Origin: Allobosea sp039673065 | GTDB lineage: Bacteria > Pseudomonadota > Alphaproteobacteria > Rhizobiales > Beijerinckiaceae | DNA: 64,000 nucleotides | Reading direction: 5' to 3' | Assembly: GCF_039673065.1 (NCBI RefSeq) | Contig: NZ_JBDJKW010000009.1 | Span: forward strand, 131,385 to 195,384 | Shown here: piece after piece, positions 28,313 to 36,083 of the stretch | Layout of the letters: each line of letters opens with the position of its first letter | Numbering within the stretch: position 1 is the first letter of the stretch | The notes under the pieces: model-generated | Databases searched by the model: none | The model's input: only the letters and a program-made list of their open reading frames with translations | What the model was told of the DNA's origin: nothing | Translations under genes and position numbers: made by a program

Positions 28313-28810
28313 TCAGAACGCCTCGTTCCCGTCATCCGGCGGGGCGAGGCGGTCGAGTCGGTCGAGAGCGCCCTGCAGGATGTAGGACGCCGCCATCTTG
28401 TCGACCACCTCGGCGCGGCGCGCCCGCGAGGCGTCGGCGGCGAGCAGGGTGCGTGTCACAGCCAGCGTCGACATCCGCTCGTCCCAGAACACGACCGGCA
28501 GCGGCGTCAGCGCCGCGAGATTGCGCACGAAGGCGCGGGTCGACTGGGCCCGCGGGCCTTCGGTTCCATCCATGTTGAACGGCATGCCGACCACGAAGCC
28601 GGCGATCGCGTGCGTCTGGGCGATGGCGAGCAGCGCCTTGACGTCAATGCCGAACTTCACCCGCCGGATCGTCTCGAGCGGCGTGGCGATGCGCCGCTGC
28701 ACGTCCGACAGCGCCAGCCCGATCGTCTTGGTGCCGAGATCGATCCCGAGCAGGCGTGCCTGCGGCGGCAGGGACAGGAAATCTTCCAGCGGAACCAGAT
28801 TGTCTGACAT
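28313..28810 (-). CDS. ruvX: Putative Holliday junction resolvase RuvX/YqgF
   Basis: 165 residues with an RNase H-like fold: LLGIDLGTKTIGLALSD holds the first catalytic Asp, FVVGMPFNMDGTEGPRA and FWDERMSTLAVTRTLL follow, and DKMAASYILQGALD ends the domain. Family members act on pre-16S rRNA ends or on Holliday junctions. Length normal. On the minus strand 54 bases after the TctC-like gene, probably by coincidence rather than function. Confidence 0.93.
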   Translation of the reverse strand: MSDNLVPLEDFLSLPPQARLLGIDLGTKTIGLALSDVQRRIATPLETIRRVKFGIDVKALLAIAQTHAIAGFVVGMPFNMDGTEGPRAQSTRAFVRNLAALTPLPVVFWDERMSTLAVTRTLLAADASRARRAEVVDKMAASYILQGALDRLDRLAPPDDGNEAF

Positions 28811-28864
28811 GGCCAGCCGGTAGCACGGGCCGCCCGCGCTGGCGAGCGGCCCGTACGTCGTCGG

Positions 28865-29869
28865 CTAGTTGAGGCCCTGGGGCTTCACGCCGGCAGCGGC
28901 CAGCGTCTTCGCCCATTTGTCGACCTCGTCTGCGAAGCGCTTGGCATGGGCGGCGCGCGTCCAGTCGCCCTGCGGGAAGGCCGAGGTGCCGACCGCCTTG
29001 AAGCGATCGAGCACGCTGGGCTCCTTCAGCGCCGCGGAGAGCGCCTTGTTGAGCTTGTCGAGCGTGGCGTCCGGCGTGCCGGCCGGCGCGTAGATCCCGT
29101 GCCAGATCGTCATGTCGATCGCGATTCCGGCCTCACGCGAGGTCGGCGTATCGGGCAGCACGTCGAGCCGCTCCGCCGAGGTGACCGCATAGGGCCGGAT
29201 CTTGCCGCCCTGGATCTGCGGGACCGCCGTGGTCGACTGGTCGCAGAGCACGTCGACCTGACCGGCGACGAGGTCGTTCATCGCCGGGCCGGTGCCGCGA
29301 TAGGCGACCTGGGCGAACTTCACCCCGAGCGCCTGCGACATCAGCGTGGCGCACAGATGCGAGTTCGAGCCGACGCCGGCATGGGCGATCGTCAGCTTGT
29401 CGGCCTGCTTGCGCGCATGGTCGAAGAACGCCTTGGCGTCCGCCGGGCCGAGCGTCATCTTGCCGGCGATGACCATCGGCCCGGTGTTGACCAGGCCGAT
29501 CGGCGCGAACGCCTTCTTCGTCTCGTAGCCGAGATTGTTGTAGAGCGCGGGCGCTGCCGCCAGCGCCAGATGGTGGATGAGCAGCGTGTGTCCGTCCGCG
29601 TCGGAGGCGACGAGGCGCTTGGCCCCGGCGGTGCCGCCTGCGCCGGCGACGTTCTCCACCACAACCTGCTGGCCGAGGCTGCGGCTCATATGCTCGCCGA
29701 GCAGCCGGGCGATCACGTCGCTCGGCCCGCCGGCCGCGAAGGGCACGATCATGGTGATCGGCCGGTTGGGGAATGTCTGTGCGGCGGCGGGGGCGGACAG
29801 TCCGAATGCGAGCAGGGCGGCGATGGCCGCGCGTCTCGTGGACGTCAGGGTCTTGAATCCAGGCGTCAT
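28865..29869 (-). CDS. TctC/Bug-family periplasmic binding protein (possible sulfolactate receptor)
   Basis: 334 residues. Signal peptide at the N-terminus (ALLAFGLSAPAAAQ). The family motifs FPNRPITMIVPFAAGGPSD near residue 35 and the later VAYRGTGPAMNDLVAGQVDV are clear. These proteins capture carboxylates for tripartite tricarboxylate transporters. No membrane subunit (TctA/TctB) is in the window. It is transcribed with, and 68 bases after, the GntR regulator that faces the sulfolactate genes. TTT-type transporters are, as I recall, used for sulfolactate in some bacteria (SlcHFG), so this could be SlcH-like; that is inference. Confidence 0.85.
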   Translation of the reverse strand: MTPGFKTLTSTRRAAIAALLAFGLSAPAAAQTFPNRPITMIVPFAAGGPSDVIARLLGEHMSRSLGQQVVVENVAGAGGTAGAKRLVASDADGHTLLIHHLALAAAPALYNNLGYETKKAFAPIGLVNTGPMVIAGKMTLGPADAKAFFDHARKQADKLTIAHAGVGSNSHLCATLMSQALGVKFAQVAYRGTGPAMNDLVAGQVDVLCDQSTTAVPQIQGGKIRPYAVTSAERLDVLPDTPTSREAGIAIDMTIWHGIYAPAGTPDATLDKLNKALSAALKEPSVLDRFKAVGTSAFPQGDWTRAAHAKRFADEVDKWAKTLAAAGVKPQGLN

Positions 29870-29937
29870 GCGTCTCCTCCGGTTGCGTCGAACCGCTCTG
29901 CGGCGGTTTTGGGTGACACTCGTGCCGCCGGCGCCCC

Positions 29938-30702
29938 TCAGCGCAGGTCGGAAAGGTAGTGAGCCTCCTCCGTCAGACAGAGGCTCAGGCGGCGTTCCAC
30001 CGCTGTGCCGTCGAGAGAGGTCGCGGTCCTGTCGATGCGCAGGGCCGGGGTTCCCGGTGCGACGCCGAGCAGCCGCGCCTCGGCGGCGGCGAGGGCGACG
30101 GCCTTGAGGCGCTCGCGGGCATTGGCCACGGTAATGCCGTAGCGGCCGGCATAGAGCGCGTAGAGATTGTTCGGCACCGGCCCGTCGGACAGCCCGGGGA
30201 AGAGCGCGGCCGGGACGCTCAGCGTCTCCAGGATCACCGGGGCGGGCCCGAGCGCGCGGATGCGGCGGATGCGCAGCACGGTATCGCCGGGCGAGAGGCC
30301 GAGCGCCGCTTGCTCGTCGGCATCAGCTGCCGTCTCGGTGATGTCGAGCACGCGCGAGTCGGGAAAGCGCCGCTCGCCGGCATCGGGCACCAGCTTGAAG
30401 AACTGGAACAGGATGCGCGGCTCGTCATGCTCGGCCACGAAGGTGCCGCGGCCCTGCCGGCGCACCACGAGGTGCTCGGCCGCCATCTCGTCGAGCGCCT
30501 TGCGGACCGTGCCCTGGCTGACGCCGATTTCGGCGGCGAGTTGGCCCTCGCTCGGCAGGGCCTCTCCGGGCGACCAGACGCCCTCGACCAGCCGGCGCAC
30601 CAGCACGCCCTTCACCTGCCGGTAGAGCGGCCGGAAGCCCAGCATCTCGTCCGTCCCGGCCGGTGCCGCGCTCGCGGCGATTTCGGGCTTGTGCGAAGTC
30701 AT
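29938..30702 (-). CDS. GntR family (HutC/UTRA) regulator of the sulfolactate cluster
   Basis: 254 residues from ATG 30702; the longer upstream frame runs back into suyA and is rejected. The winged helix at about residues 23-90 contains LPSEGQLAAEIGVSQGTVRK and RQGRGTFVAEH, the GntR signature. The rest is a UTRA ligand-binding domain (RIRRIRALGPAPVILETL and LRIDRTATSLDG). Divergent from suyA with a perfect palindrome in the 78-base gap. Expected to repress until sulfolactate or a related acid binds. Confidence 0.92.
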   Translation of the reverse strand: MTSHKPEIAASAAPAGTDEMLGFRPLYRQVKGVLVRRLVEGVWSPGEALPSEGQLAAEIGVSQGTVRKALDEMAAEHLVVRRQGRGTFVAEHDEPRILFQFFKLVPDAGERRFPDSRVLDITETAADADEQAALGLSPGDTVLRIRRIRALGPAPVILETLSVPAALFPGLSDGPVPNNLYALYAGRYGITVANARERLKAVALAAAEARLLGVAPGTPALRIDRTATSLDGTAVERRLSLCLTEEAHYLSDLR

Positions 30703-30704
30703 GT

Positions 30705-30718
30705 GTCTTATATAAGAC
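30705..30718. promoter_or_regulatory. GntR operator palindrome overlapping the suyA promoter
   Basis: GTCTTATATAAGAC is a perfect 14-base palindrome starting two bases upstream of the regulator ATG. On the plus strand TATAAG at 30711-30716 could be the -10 element with TTGTGC at 30689-30694 as -35 (16-base spacer). HutC-type GntR sites have this GT-AC outline, so binding here would control both directions. Confidence 0.7.
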
Positions 30719-30780
30719 TTGGCGAGGGGGAGGTCGAGCCGAATTTTTCCCGGTCCGGCCAGCCGTTTATGGAGGACGCA

Positions 30781-31068
30781 ATGAGCAAGCCGCAGCTGCT
30801 GGTGCACGAGAAGAAGGACACGGTCGGCGTCGTCGTGGTGGAGGGGCTGAAGGCGGGCACCGAGATGCTCTGCGTCGTCACCCACGACAATTCCGACTTC
30901 CGCCTGACCGCGAAAATGGACATCCCGATCGGCCACAAGGTCGCTCTGAACGACATCCGCAAGGGCGACACGATCTGGAAATACGGCCAGGACATCGGCA
31001 AGGCGATCGCCGACATCGGCAAGGGCGAGCATCTCCACGTCCACAACGTCAAGACGAAGCGCTGGTGA
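30781..31068 (+). CDS. suyA: (2R)-sulfolactate sulfo-lyase subunit alpha
   Basis: 95 residues, a SAF-domain protein of the UxaA/altronate dehydratase small-subunit type: VVVVEGLKAGTEMLCVVTHD, IPIGHKVALNDIRKGD and the end HVHNVKTKRW. Together with SuyB it would split (R)-3-sulfolactate into pyruvate and sulfite. The general fold also serves sugar-acid dehydratases, so the specific call depends on the downstream slcC and comC. ATG preceded by GGAGG. Confidence 0.85.
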   Translation: MSKPQLLVHEKKDTVGVVVVEGLKAGTEMLCVVTHDNSDFRLTAKMDIPIGHKVALNDIRKGDTIWKYGQDIGKAIADIGKGEHLHVHNVKTKRW

Positions 31069-31164
31069 TTCGGCGTCTCAGCCAGACGCCGCAACACGCT
31101 GGAACAATTCAACGAGTCGGGTTCCCCTGAAGGGTCGAGCCGGCCAGATCTTGAGGAAACGTCC

Positions 31165-32448
31165 ATGTCGTCCATCGTCGCCAATTTCGATCTCGTGAAG
31201 GGCAAGCTCGGCCGCATCAAAGGCCGCAAGATCGAGGCGCCCGAGTTCAAGACGCCGATGCTGAAGCGCCCGACCGGCCGCTCGCTCGATTCTTTCACCG
31301 GCTGGCGCCGCGAGAACGGCCGTGTCGGCGTGCGCAACCATGTGCTGCTCCTGCCGCTCGACGATCTCTCCAACGCCGCCTGCGAGGCCGTCGCGAACAA
31401 CATCAAGGGCACGCTGGCGATCCCGCACGCCTATGGCCGCCTGCAGTTCGGCGAGGATCTCGACCTGCATTTCCGCACGCTGATCGGCACCGGCTCCAAC
31501 CCCAACGTCGCGGCGGTGATCGTCATCGGCATCGAGGACGGCTGGACCAAGCGCGTGGTCGACGGCATCGCCGCGACCGGCAAGCCGGTGGTCGGCTTCG
31601 GTATCGAGGGCCATGGCGACATCGCCACCATCGCCAAGGCCTCCTATGTCGCCAAGGAATTCGTGCAGTGGGCGACCGAGCTGCCGCGGGTGAAATGCGG
31701 GATCGAGGAGCTGTGGATCTCGACCAAATGCGGCGAGTCCGACACCACGACCGGCCTGTCCTCCTGCCCGACGGTCGGCAACATGTACGACAAGTGGATC
31801 CCGCGCGGCGTCTACGGCGTCTTCGGTGAGACCTCCGAGATCACCGGTGCCGAGCATCTCTGCAAGGCCCGCGCCGCCACGCCCGAGGTCGGCGAGCGCT
31901 GGTACAAGATGTGGAAGGCCTATCAGGACGACGTGATCGAGGCCCACAAGACCGACGATCTCTCCGACTCGCAGCCGACCAAGGGCAACATCGCCGGCGG
32001 CCTGACCACGATCGAGGAGAAGGCGCTCGGCAATCTCGAGAAGATCGGCCGCGAATGCCGCTTCATCGACATTCTCGAGCCGGCCGAGACGCCCAAGAGC
32101 GGGCCGGGGCTCTACTATATGGACACCTCCTCGGCCGCGGCCGAGTGCGTCACGCTGATGGCCGCCGGCGGCTACGTCATTCACACCTTCCCGACCGGGC
32201 AGGGCAACGTCATCGGCAATCCGATCGTCCCGGTGATCAAGATCAGCGGCAATCCCAAGACGATCCGCACCATGCCGGAGCATATCGACGTCGATGTGTC
32301 GGGCATCCTGCGCCGCGACCTCACGATCCCGCAGGCCGGCGACGCGCTGATCGAGTCGATCGTGCGCACCGCCAATGGGCGGCTGACGGCGTCCGAAGCG
32401 CTCGGCCATCGCGAATTCTCGATGACGAAGCTCTACCGCAGCGCGTAA
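31165..32448 (+). CDS. suyB: (2R)-sulfolactate sulfo-lyase subunit beta
   Basis: 427 residues, the catalytic UxaA-family subunit. Family landmarks are the GRVGVRNHVLLLP segment near residue 50, KCGESDTTTGLSSCPTVGN with Cys189 as likely Fe-S or metal ligand, and the C-terminal FPTGQGNVIGNPIVPVIKI. Altronate or galactarate dehydratases share the fold, but are usually fused with the SAF part; the split arrangement and context favour SuyB. Lies 96 bases after suyA. Confidence 0.85.
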   Translation: MSSIVANFDLVKGKLGRIKGRKIEAPEFKTPMLKRPTGRSLDSFTGWRRENGRVGVRNHVLLLPLDDLSNAACEAVANNIKGTLAIPHAYGRLQFGEDLDLHFRTLIGTGSNPNVAAVIVIGIEDGWTKRVVDGIAATGKPVVGFGIEGHGDIATIAKASYVAKEFVQWATELPRVKCGIEELWISTKCGESDTTTGLSSCPTVGNMYDKWIPRGVYGVFGETSEITGAEHLCKARAATPEVGERWYKMWKAYQDDVIEAHKTDDLSDSQPTKGNIAGGLTTIEEKALGNLEKIGRECRFIDILEPAETPKSGPGLYYMDTSSAAAECVTLMAAGGYVIHTFPTGQGNVIGNPIVPVIKISGNPKTIRTMPEHIDVDVSGILRRDLTIPQAGDALIESIVRTANGRLTASEALGHREFSMTKLYRSA

Positions 32449-32536
32449 GCCAGCGGCGCGCCCCGCGGAGGGCGACTCGACGACGATCCGTGGCGGGATG
32501 CCGCCACGGCCTGTTTCCTGGACGGGACTTGGCGAC

Positions 32537-33589
32537 ATGGCGACCTTGGCTGGCGATCTGCGCGGCGGGATCATCGGGCGGCTGCTGCCCGGCATCGCGC
32601 TCTCCACCGTGGTCGCGATCGCGGCCGTGCTGGCCGAGCCGGCGCTGAAGGCGCTGGCGGGCGGCAAGGTCGGCATCCCGGCGGTGGTGATCGCCCTGCT
32701 GATCGGCATGGCGCTGCACCCCCTGGCGAACGTGCCGCGCTTCGAGCCGGGCATGACCTTCTGCGTCAAGAAGATGTTGCGCTGGGCGATCGCGCTGCTC
32801 GGCCTGCGCATCGCGCTGGGCGACATTATCGCGCTCGGGCTCGGCACGGCCGTGTTGGTGATCGTCGCCATGGCCGCGACGATCGCCTCGGGCTTCGTGC
32901 TGGCGCGCCTGCTCGGGCGCGAGGCCGGTATGGGCGCGCTCGGCGGCGTCGCGACGGCGGTCTGCGGCGCCTCCGCCGCGCTCGCGACCGCGACCGTGGT
33001 GAAGGACTACCGCAACAAGGCCGCCGACGTCGCCTTCACCGTCATCGCCATGAACGCGCTCTCGACGGTGGCGATGCTGGTCTATCCGCTGATCTGCCTG
33101 TGGCTCGGCCTCTCCGAGCAGCAGACCGGCGTGATGCTGGGCGCGACCATCCACGATGTCGCGCAGGTCGTCGGCGCCGGCCAGGCCGTCTCCGACGAGG
33201 CGGCCAACGCCGCGATCATCGTCAAGCTCTTCCGCGTCTTCCTGCTGCTGCCGGCCGTACTGGTGGTGGGCTGGTGGCTGACGCGCCATGGCGGCGAGCA
33301 CGGCCATGCCCGCGTGCCGGTGCCGGTCTTCGCCATCGTCTTCCTGGTGCTGTGCCTGATCAACAGCGTGCTCGCGGGCATGCCGGCCATCGCCGGAGTC
33401 TATGCGCCGCTGCGCGATCTGTTGCTCGAGGCCTCGCGCTGGGGCCTGCTGATCGCCATCGCGGCGCTGGGGCTTGGCACCTCGCTCGGCGCGATGGCCC
33501 GCCTCGGCTGGCGCCATATCGTGCTGGTGCTCGGCACGAGCCTCGTGATCCTTCTGGTCGGCACCGGCGGGGTGCTGCTCGCCGGCTGA
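32537..33589 (+). CDS. YeiH/UPF0324-family membrane protein, putative sulfite or sulfate exporter
   Basis: 350 residues from ATG 32537 (ATG 32498 would add 13 residues). About ten hydrophobic segments fill the protein; GVATAVCGASAALATATVV and GATIHDVAQVVGAGQAVSD are the conserved family motifs. The family is annotated as putative sulfate exporters, and to my recollection the SuyZ exporter of Paracoccus sulfolactate metabolism belongs to it. Its place directly after suyAB fits removal of the toxic sulfite released by the lyase. Confidence 0.85.
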   Translation: MATLAGDLRGGIIGRLLPGIALSTVVAIAAVLAEPALKALAGGKVGIPAVVIALLIGMALHPLANVPRFEPGMTFCVKKMLRWAIALLGLRIALGDIIALGLGTAVLVIVAMAATIASGFVLARLLGREAGMGALGGVATAVCGASAALATATVVKDYRNKAADVAFTVIAMNALSTVAMLVYPLICLWLGLSEQQTGVMLGATIHDVAQVVGAGQAVSDEAANAAIIVKLFRVFLLLPAVLVVGWWLTRHGGEHGHARVPVPVFAIVFLVLCLINSVLAGMPAIAGVYAPLRDLLLEASRWGLLIAIAALGLGTSLGAMARLGWRHIVLVLGTSLVILLVGTGGVLLAG

Positions 33590-33614
33590 CGCAATCCTGA
33601 CCAATGGGGCCAGC

Positions 33615-34547
33615 ATGACCGACATCGTCATCACCGAATTCATGGACGAGGCGGCGGTCGCCGCCCTGCGCGCGCGCTATGTCGTCCACCACGATCCCGA
33701 GCTCTTCGCCAAGCCCGAGGAACTGACGCGCCTGGTCGCGGCCGTGCCCGCGCTAATCGTCCGCAACCAGACCCAGGTTCGCGGCGAGGTGCTCGCCGCC
33801 GCCAAGGCGCTGAAAGTGGTCGGGCGCCTCGGCGTCGGCCTCGACAATATCGACATGGACGCCTGCGCCGCGCGCGGCATCAAGGTCTTCCCGGCGACCG
33901 GCGCCAACAGCCTCTCGGTGGTCGAATACGTCATCGGCACCGCGATGACGCTCCTGCGCGGCGCCTATTTCGCCAATACCGCCATGCTGGCGGGGGAATT
34001 CCCCAAGACGAAGCTGATCGGTAGAGAGATCGCCGGCAAGCGCCTCGGCCTCGTCGGCTTCGGTGCCATTGCCCGCGACACCGCCCGCCACGGCGCGGCA
34101 CTGGGCATGAGCGTCGCCGCCTATGATCCCTACGTCCCGGCCGACTCGCCGGTGTGGGCCGGTGTCGAGCGGCTGGACCTCGACGCGCTGCTGGCAACCT
34201 CGGACGTCATCTCGATCCACCTGCCGCTGACGCCCGAGACGCGCGGGCTGATCGGGGAGGCGGCCTTCGCCGCGATGAAGCCGGACGCGGTGCTGGTCAA
34301 CGCCGCCCGCGGCGGCATCATGGACGAGACGGCGCTGGTCGCCGCCCTCAAGGCCGGCCGGCTGGCGGGGGCGGCGATCGACGTCTTCGAACAGGAGCCG
34401 CTCAAGGCCGATGGCGCCAAGGTCTTCGCCGGCACGCCGAACCTGATCCTGACGCCGCACATCGCCGGCAACACGGTGGAATCCAACGTCCGGGTCTCCG
34501 GCCTCGTCGCCGAGCGCGTCATGGCGGCGCTGGAGGGCCGCGCATGA
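33615..34547 (+). CDS. slcC: (S)-sulfolactate dehydrogenase-like D-isomer-specific 2-hydroxyacid dehydrogenase
   Basis: 310 residues. NAD-binding domain with LGLVGFGAIARDTARHG, the catalytic Arg in VNAARGGIMDE, the Glu in DVFEQEPL and the His in LTPHIAGNT. In known sulfolactate pathways SlcC oxidises (S)-sulfolactate to sulfopyruvate. Here it overlaps comC by four bases, the expected partner that reduces sulfopyruvate to the (R) form used by SuyAB. Sequence alone would allow a phosphoglycerate- or glyoxylate-type substrate; context decides the call. Confidence 0.82.
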   Translation: MTDIVITEFMDEAAVAALRARYVVHHDPELFAKPEELTRLVAAVPALIVRNQTQVRGEVLAAAKALKVVGRLGVGLDNIDMDACAARGIKVFPATGANSLSVVEYVIGTAMTLLRGAYFANTAMLAGEFPKTKLIGREIAGKRLGLVGFGAIARDTARHGAALGMSVAAYDPYVPADSPVWAGVERLDLDALLATSDVISIHLPLTPETRGLIGEAAFAAMKPDAVLVNAARGGIMDETALVAALKAGRLAGAAIDVFEQEPLKADGAKVFAGTPNLILTPHIAGNTVESNVRVSGLVAERVMAALEGRA

Positions 34548-35509
34548 CGATGCTCTCGCTCGCCGCGGCCAAGGAGCGCGTCGCCGCGGTCTTCGTCGCG
34601 GCCGGCGCGTCGGATGCCAACGCAGCTTCGGTCGCCGCCGCGCTCGTCACTGCCGAGGCTGACGGGCTGAAGGGCCACGGCCTCTCGCGGGTGCCGACCT
34701 ATCTCGCCATGCTGAAATCCGGCAAGATCGACGGCAAGGCCGCCCCGGTCGCCAGCCGGCCGCGTCCGGGCGTGCTCGCCGTCGACGCCGCCAACGGCTT
34801 CGCCTATCCGGCGATCGACCTCGCCATTGCCGAGCTGCCGTCGCTGGCGCGCGCGCAGGGCATCGTGGCCGCGGCGATCCGCCGGTCCAATCACTGCGGC
34901 TCGGCCGGCTATCATGTCGAGCGGCTGGCGCGGCAGGGGCTGGTCGCGCTGCTCTTCGCCAACACGCCCGGCGCCATGGCGCCCTGGGGCGGCTCCAAGC
35001 CGGTCTTCGGCACCAATCCGATCGCCTTTGCCGCCCCGCTCGAGGGGCGCGATCCGCTGGTGATCGACATGGCCCTGTCCAAGGTGGCGCGCGGGCCGAT
35101 CGTCGCCGCAAGGCAGAAGGGCGAACCCATTCCCGAGGGCTGGGCGCTCGATGCCGCCGGCCGCCCGACCACCGACCCGGCGGCGGCGATCGCGGGCACC
35201 ATGGTGCCGCTGGGCGAAGCCAAGGGCGCGACGCTCGCCATGATGGTCGAGATCCTGGCGGCCGGGCTGGTCGGCGCGCATTTCGCCTTCGAGGCCTCGT
35301 CCTTCCTCGACGGCGAGGGCGGCCCGCCGGAAACCGGCCAGCTCATCCTCGCCATTGACCCGGCGGCGATGGGCGGCGCCTGGTTCGCCGCCCGCATGCA
35401 TGACCTCGTTGGGGCCATCGAAGGGCAAGAGGGCACCCGCCTGCCGGGCATGCGCCGCTACGGCCTGCGCGCGGCGGCGGAGCGCGACGGGATCGCGGTC
35501 GCGCTCTGA
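34544..35509 (+). CDS. comC: (R)-sulfolactate dehydrogenase-like protein, Ldh/malate dehydrogenase family
   Basis: 321 residues from ATG 34544 overlapping the slcC stop (ATGA). Members of this NAD(P)-dependent Ldh family lack the usual Rossmann fold; motifs here are DGLKGHGLSRVPTYLAML, RRSNHCGSAGYHVERLA with the catalytic His, and GTNPIAFAAPL. ComC interconverts sulfopyruvate and (R)-sulfolactate. With SlcC it forms the two-dehydrogenase racemisation route. A second member of the family lies at 42556 without such context. Confidence 0.84.
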   Translation: MTMLSLAAAKERVAAVFVAAGASDANAASVAAALVTAEADGLKGHGLSRVPTYLAMLKSGKIDGKAAPVASRPRPGVLAVDAANGFAYPAIDLAIAELPSLARAQGIVAAAIRRSNHCGSAGYHVERLARQGLVALLFANTPGAMAPWGGSKPVFGTNPIAFAAPLEGRDPLVIDMALSKVARGPIVAARQKGEPIPEGWALDAAGRPTTDPAAAIAGTMVPLGEAKGATLAMMVEILAAGLVGAHFAFEASSFLDGEGGPPETGQLILAIDPAAMGGAWFAARMHDLVGAIEGQEGTRLPGMRRYGLRAAAERDGIAVAL

Positions 35510-35637
35510 GGCGAGGCCGGTTAATCGCCTGCGAGCGATTTTAGCGAATGCCGTCGTCAAGCTTGAACGGGTCTGCGCTAGAGATGTCTGCGCGCCGGCG
35601 GAGATGGGGGCCGGGCGCTACAGTTCTCGGGGACGAC

Positions 35638-36072
35638 ATGAAGACCTCCTTGCTTGTTGCGACGATCGCCCTGGCGATGGCCGGCTGCCAGACCACTCAG
35701 AAGGCCGCGGAGACCCTGCGGAGCGAGTGGATCGGCCAGAGCGCCGATTCCTTCTTCGTGGCGAACGGCCCGCCGGTCACCGCCTTCCCGCGCGACAATG
35801 GCGGCGCGCTCTACACCTGGCGTGGCGGCGAGGCGACCTCGGTGCGCCCGGCCAGCTTCCAGACCCGCAGCGTGCCGACGCAGACGCTGGACGGCCGCCG
35901 CACCATGACCACCACCACGACCTACCAGCCGCCGCGGCAGTTCAACTATGTCTGCGAGGCGCAGATCGCCGCCGATCCGCAGGGCGTGATCGAATCGATC
36001 CGCATCAGCCGCGACTCGGACGGTATGGGCCTGTCGTTCTCGCGCTGCGCCGAGCTCTTCGCCCGCGACTGA
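35638..36072 (+). CDS. Small lipoprotein of unknown function
   Basis: 144 residues from ATG 35638. The N-terminus is a lipoprotein signal with lipobox AMAG-C at about residue 17. The rest has WIGQSADSFFVANGPPVTAF and later CEAQIAADPQGVIESIRI, a SmpA/BamE-like arrangement that could fold as two helices and a small sheet, but family membership is not certain. Two further cysteines (YVCEA and SRCAEL) may pair. It follows comC by 128 bases and is probably independent of the sulfolactate genes. Confidence 0.75.
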   Translation: MKTSLLVATIALAMAGCQTTQKAAETLRSEWIGQSADSFFVANGPPVTAFPRDNGGALYTWRGGEATSVRPASFQTRSVPTQTLDGRRTMTTTTTYQPPRQFNYVCEAQIAADPQGVIESIRISRDSDGMGLSFSRCAELFARD

Positions 36073-36083
36073 GCCGCTCGGGC

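Noticed and set aside
30781..32448. suyA/suyB considered as altronate or galactarate dehydratase
   Set aside because: The split SAF and catalytic subunits with adjacent YeiH exporter, slcC and comC fit sulfolactate; no uronate or hexarate genes are near. Kept as the main alternative.
31078..32871. A 597-codon minus-strand frame opposite suyB
   Set aside because: Low-complexity His/Asp/Gly/Arg composition typical of reverse-complement shadow; suyB on the other strand is unambiguous.
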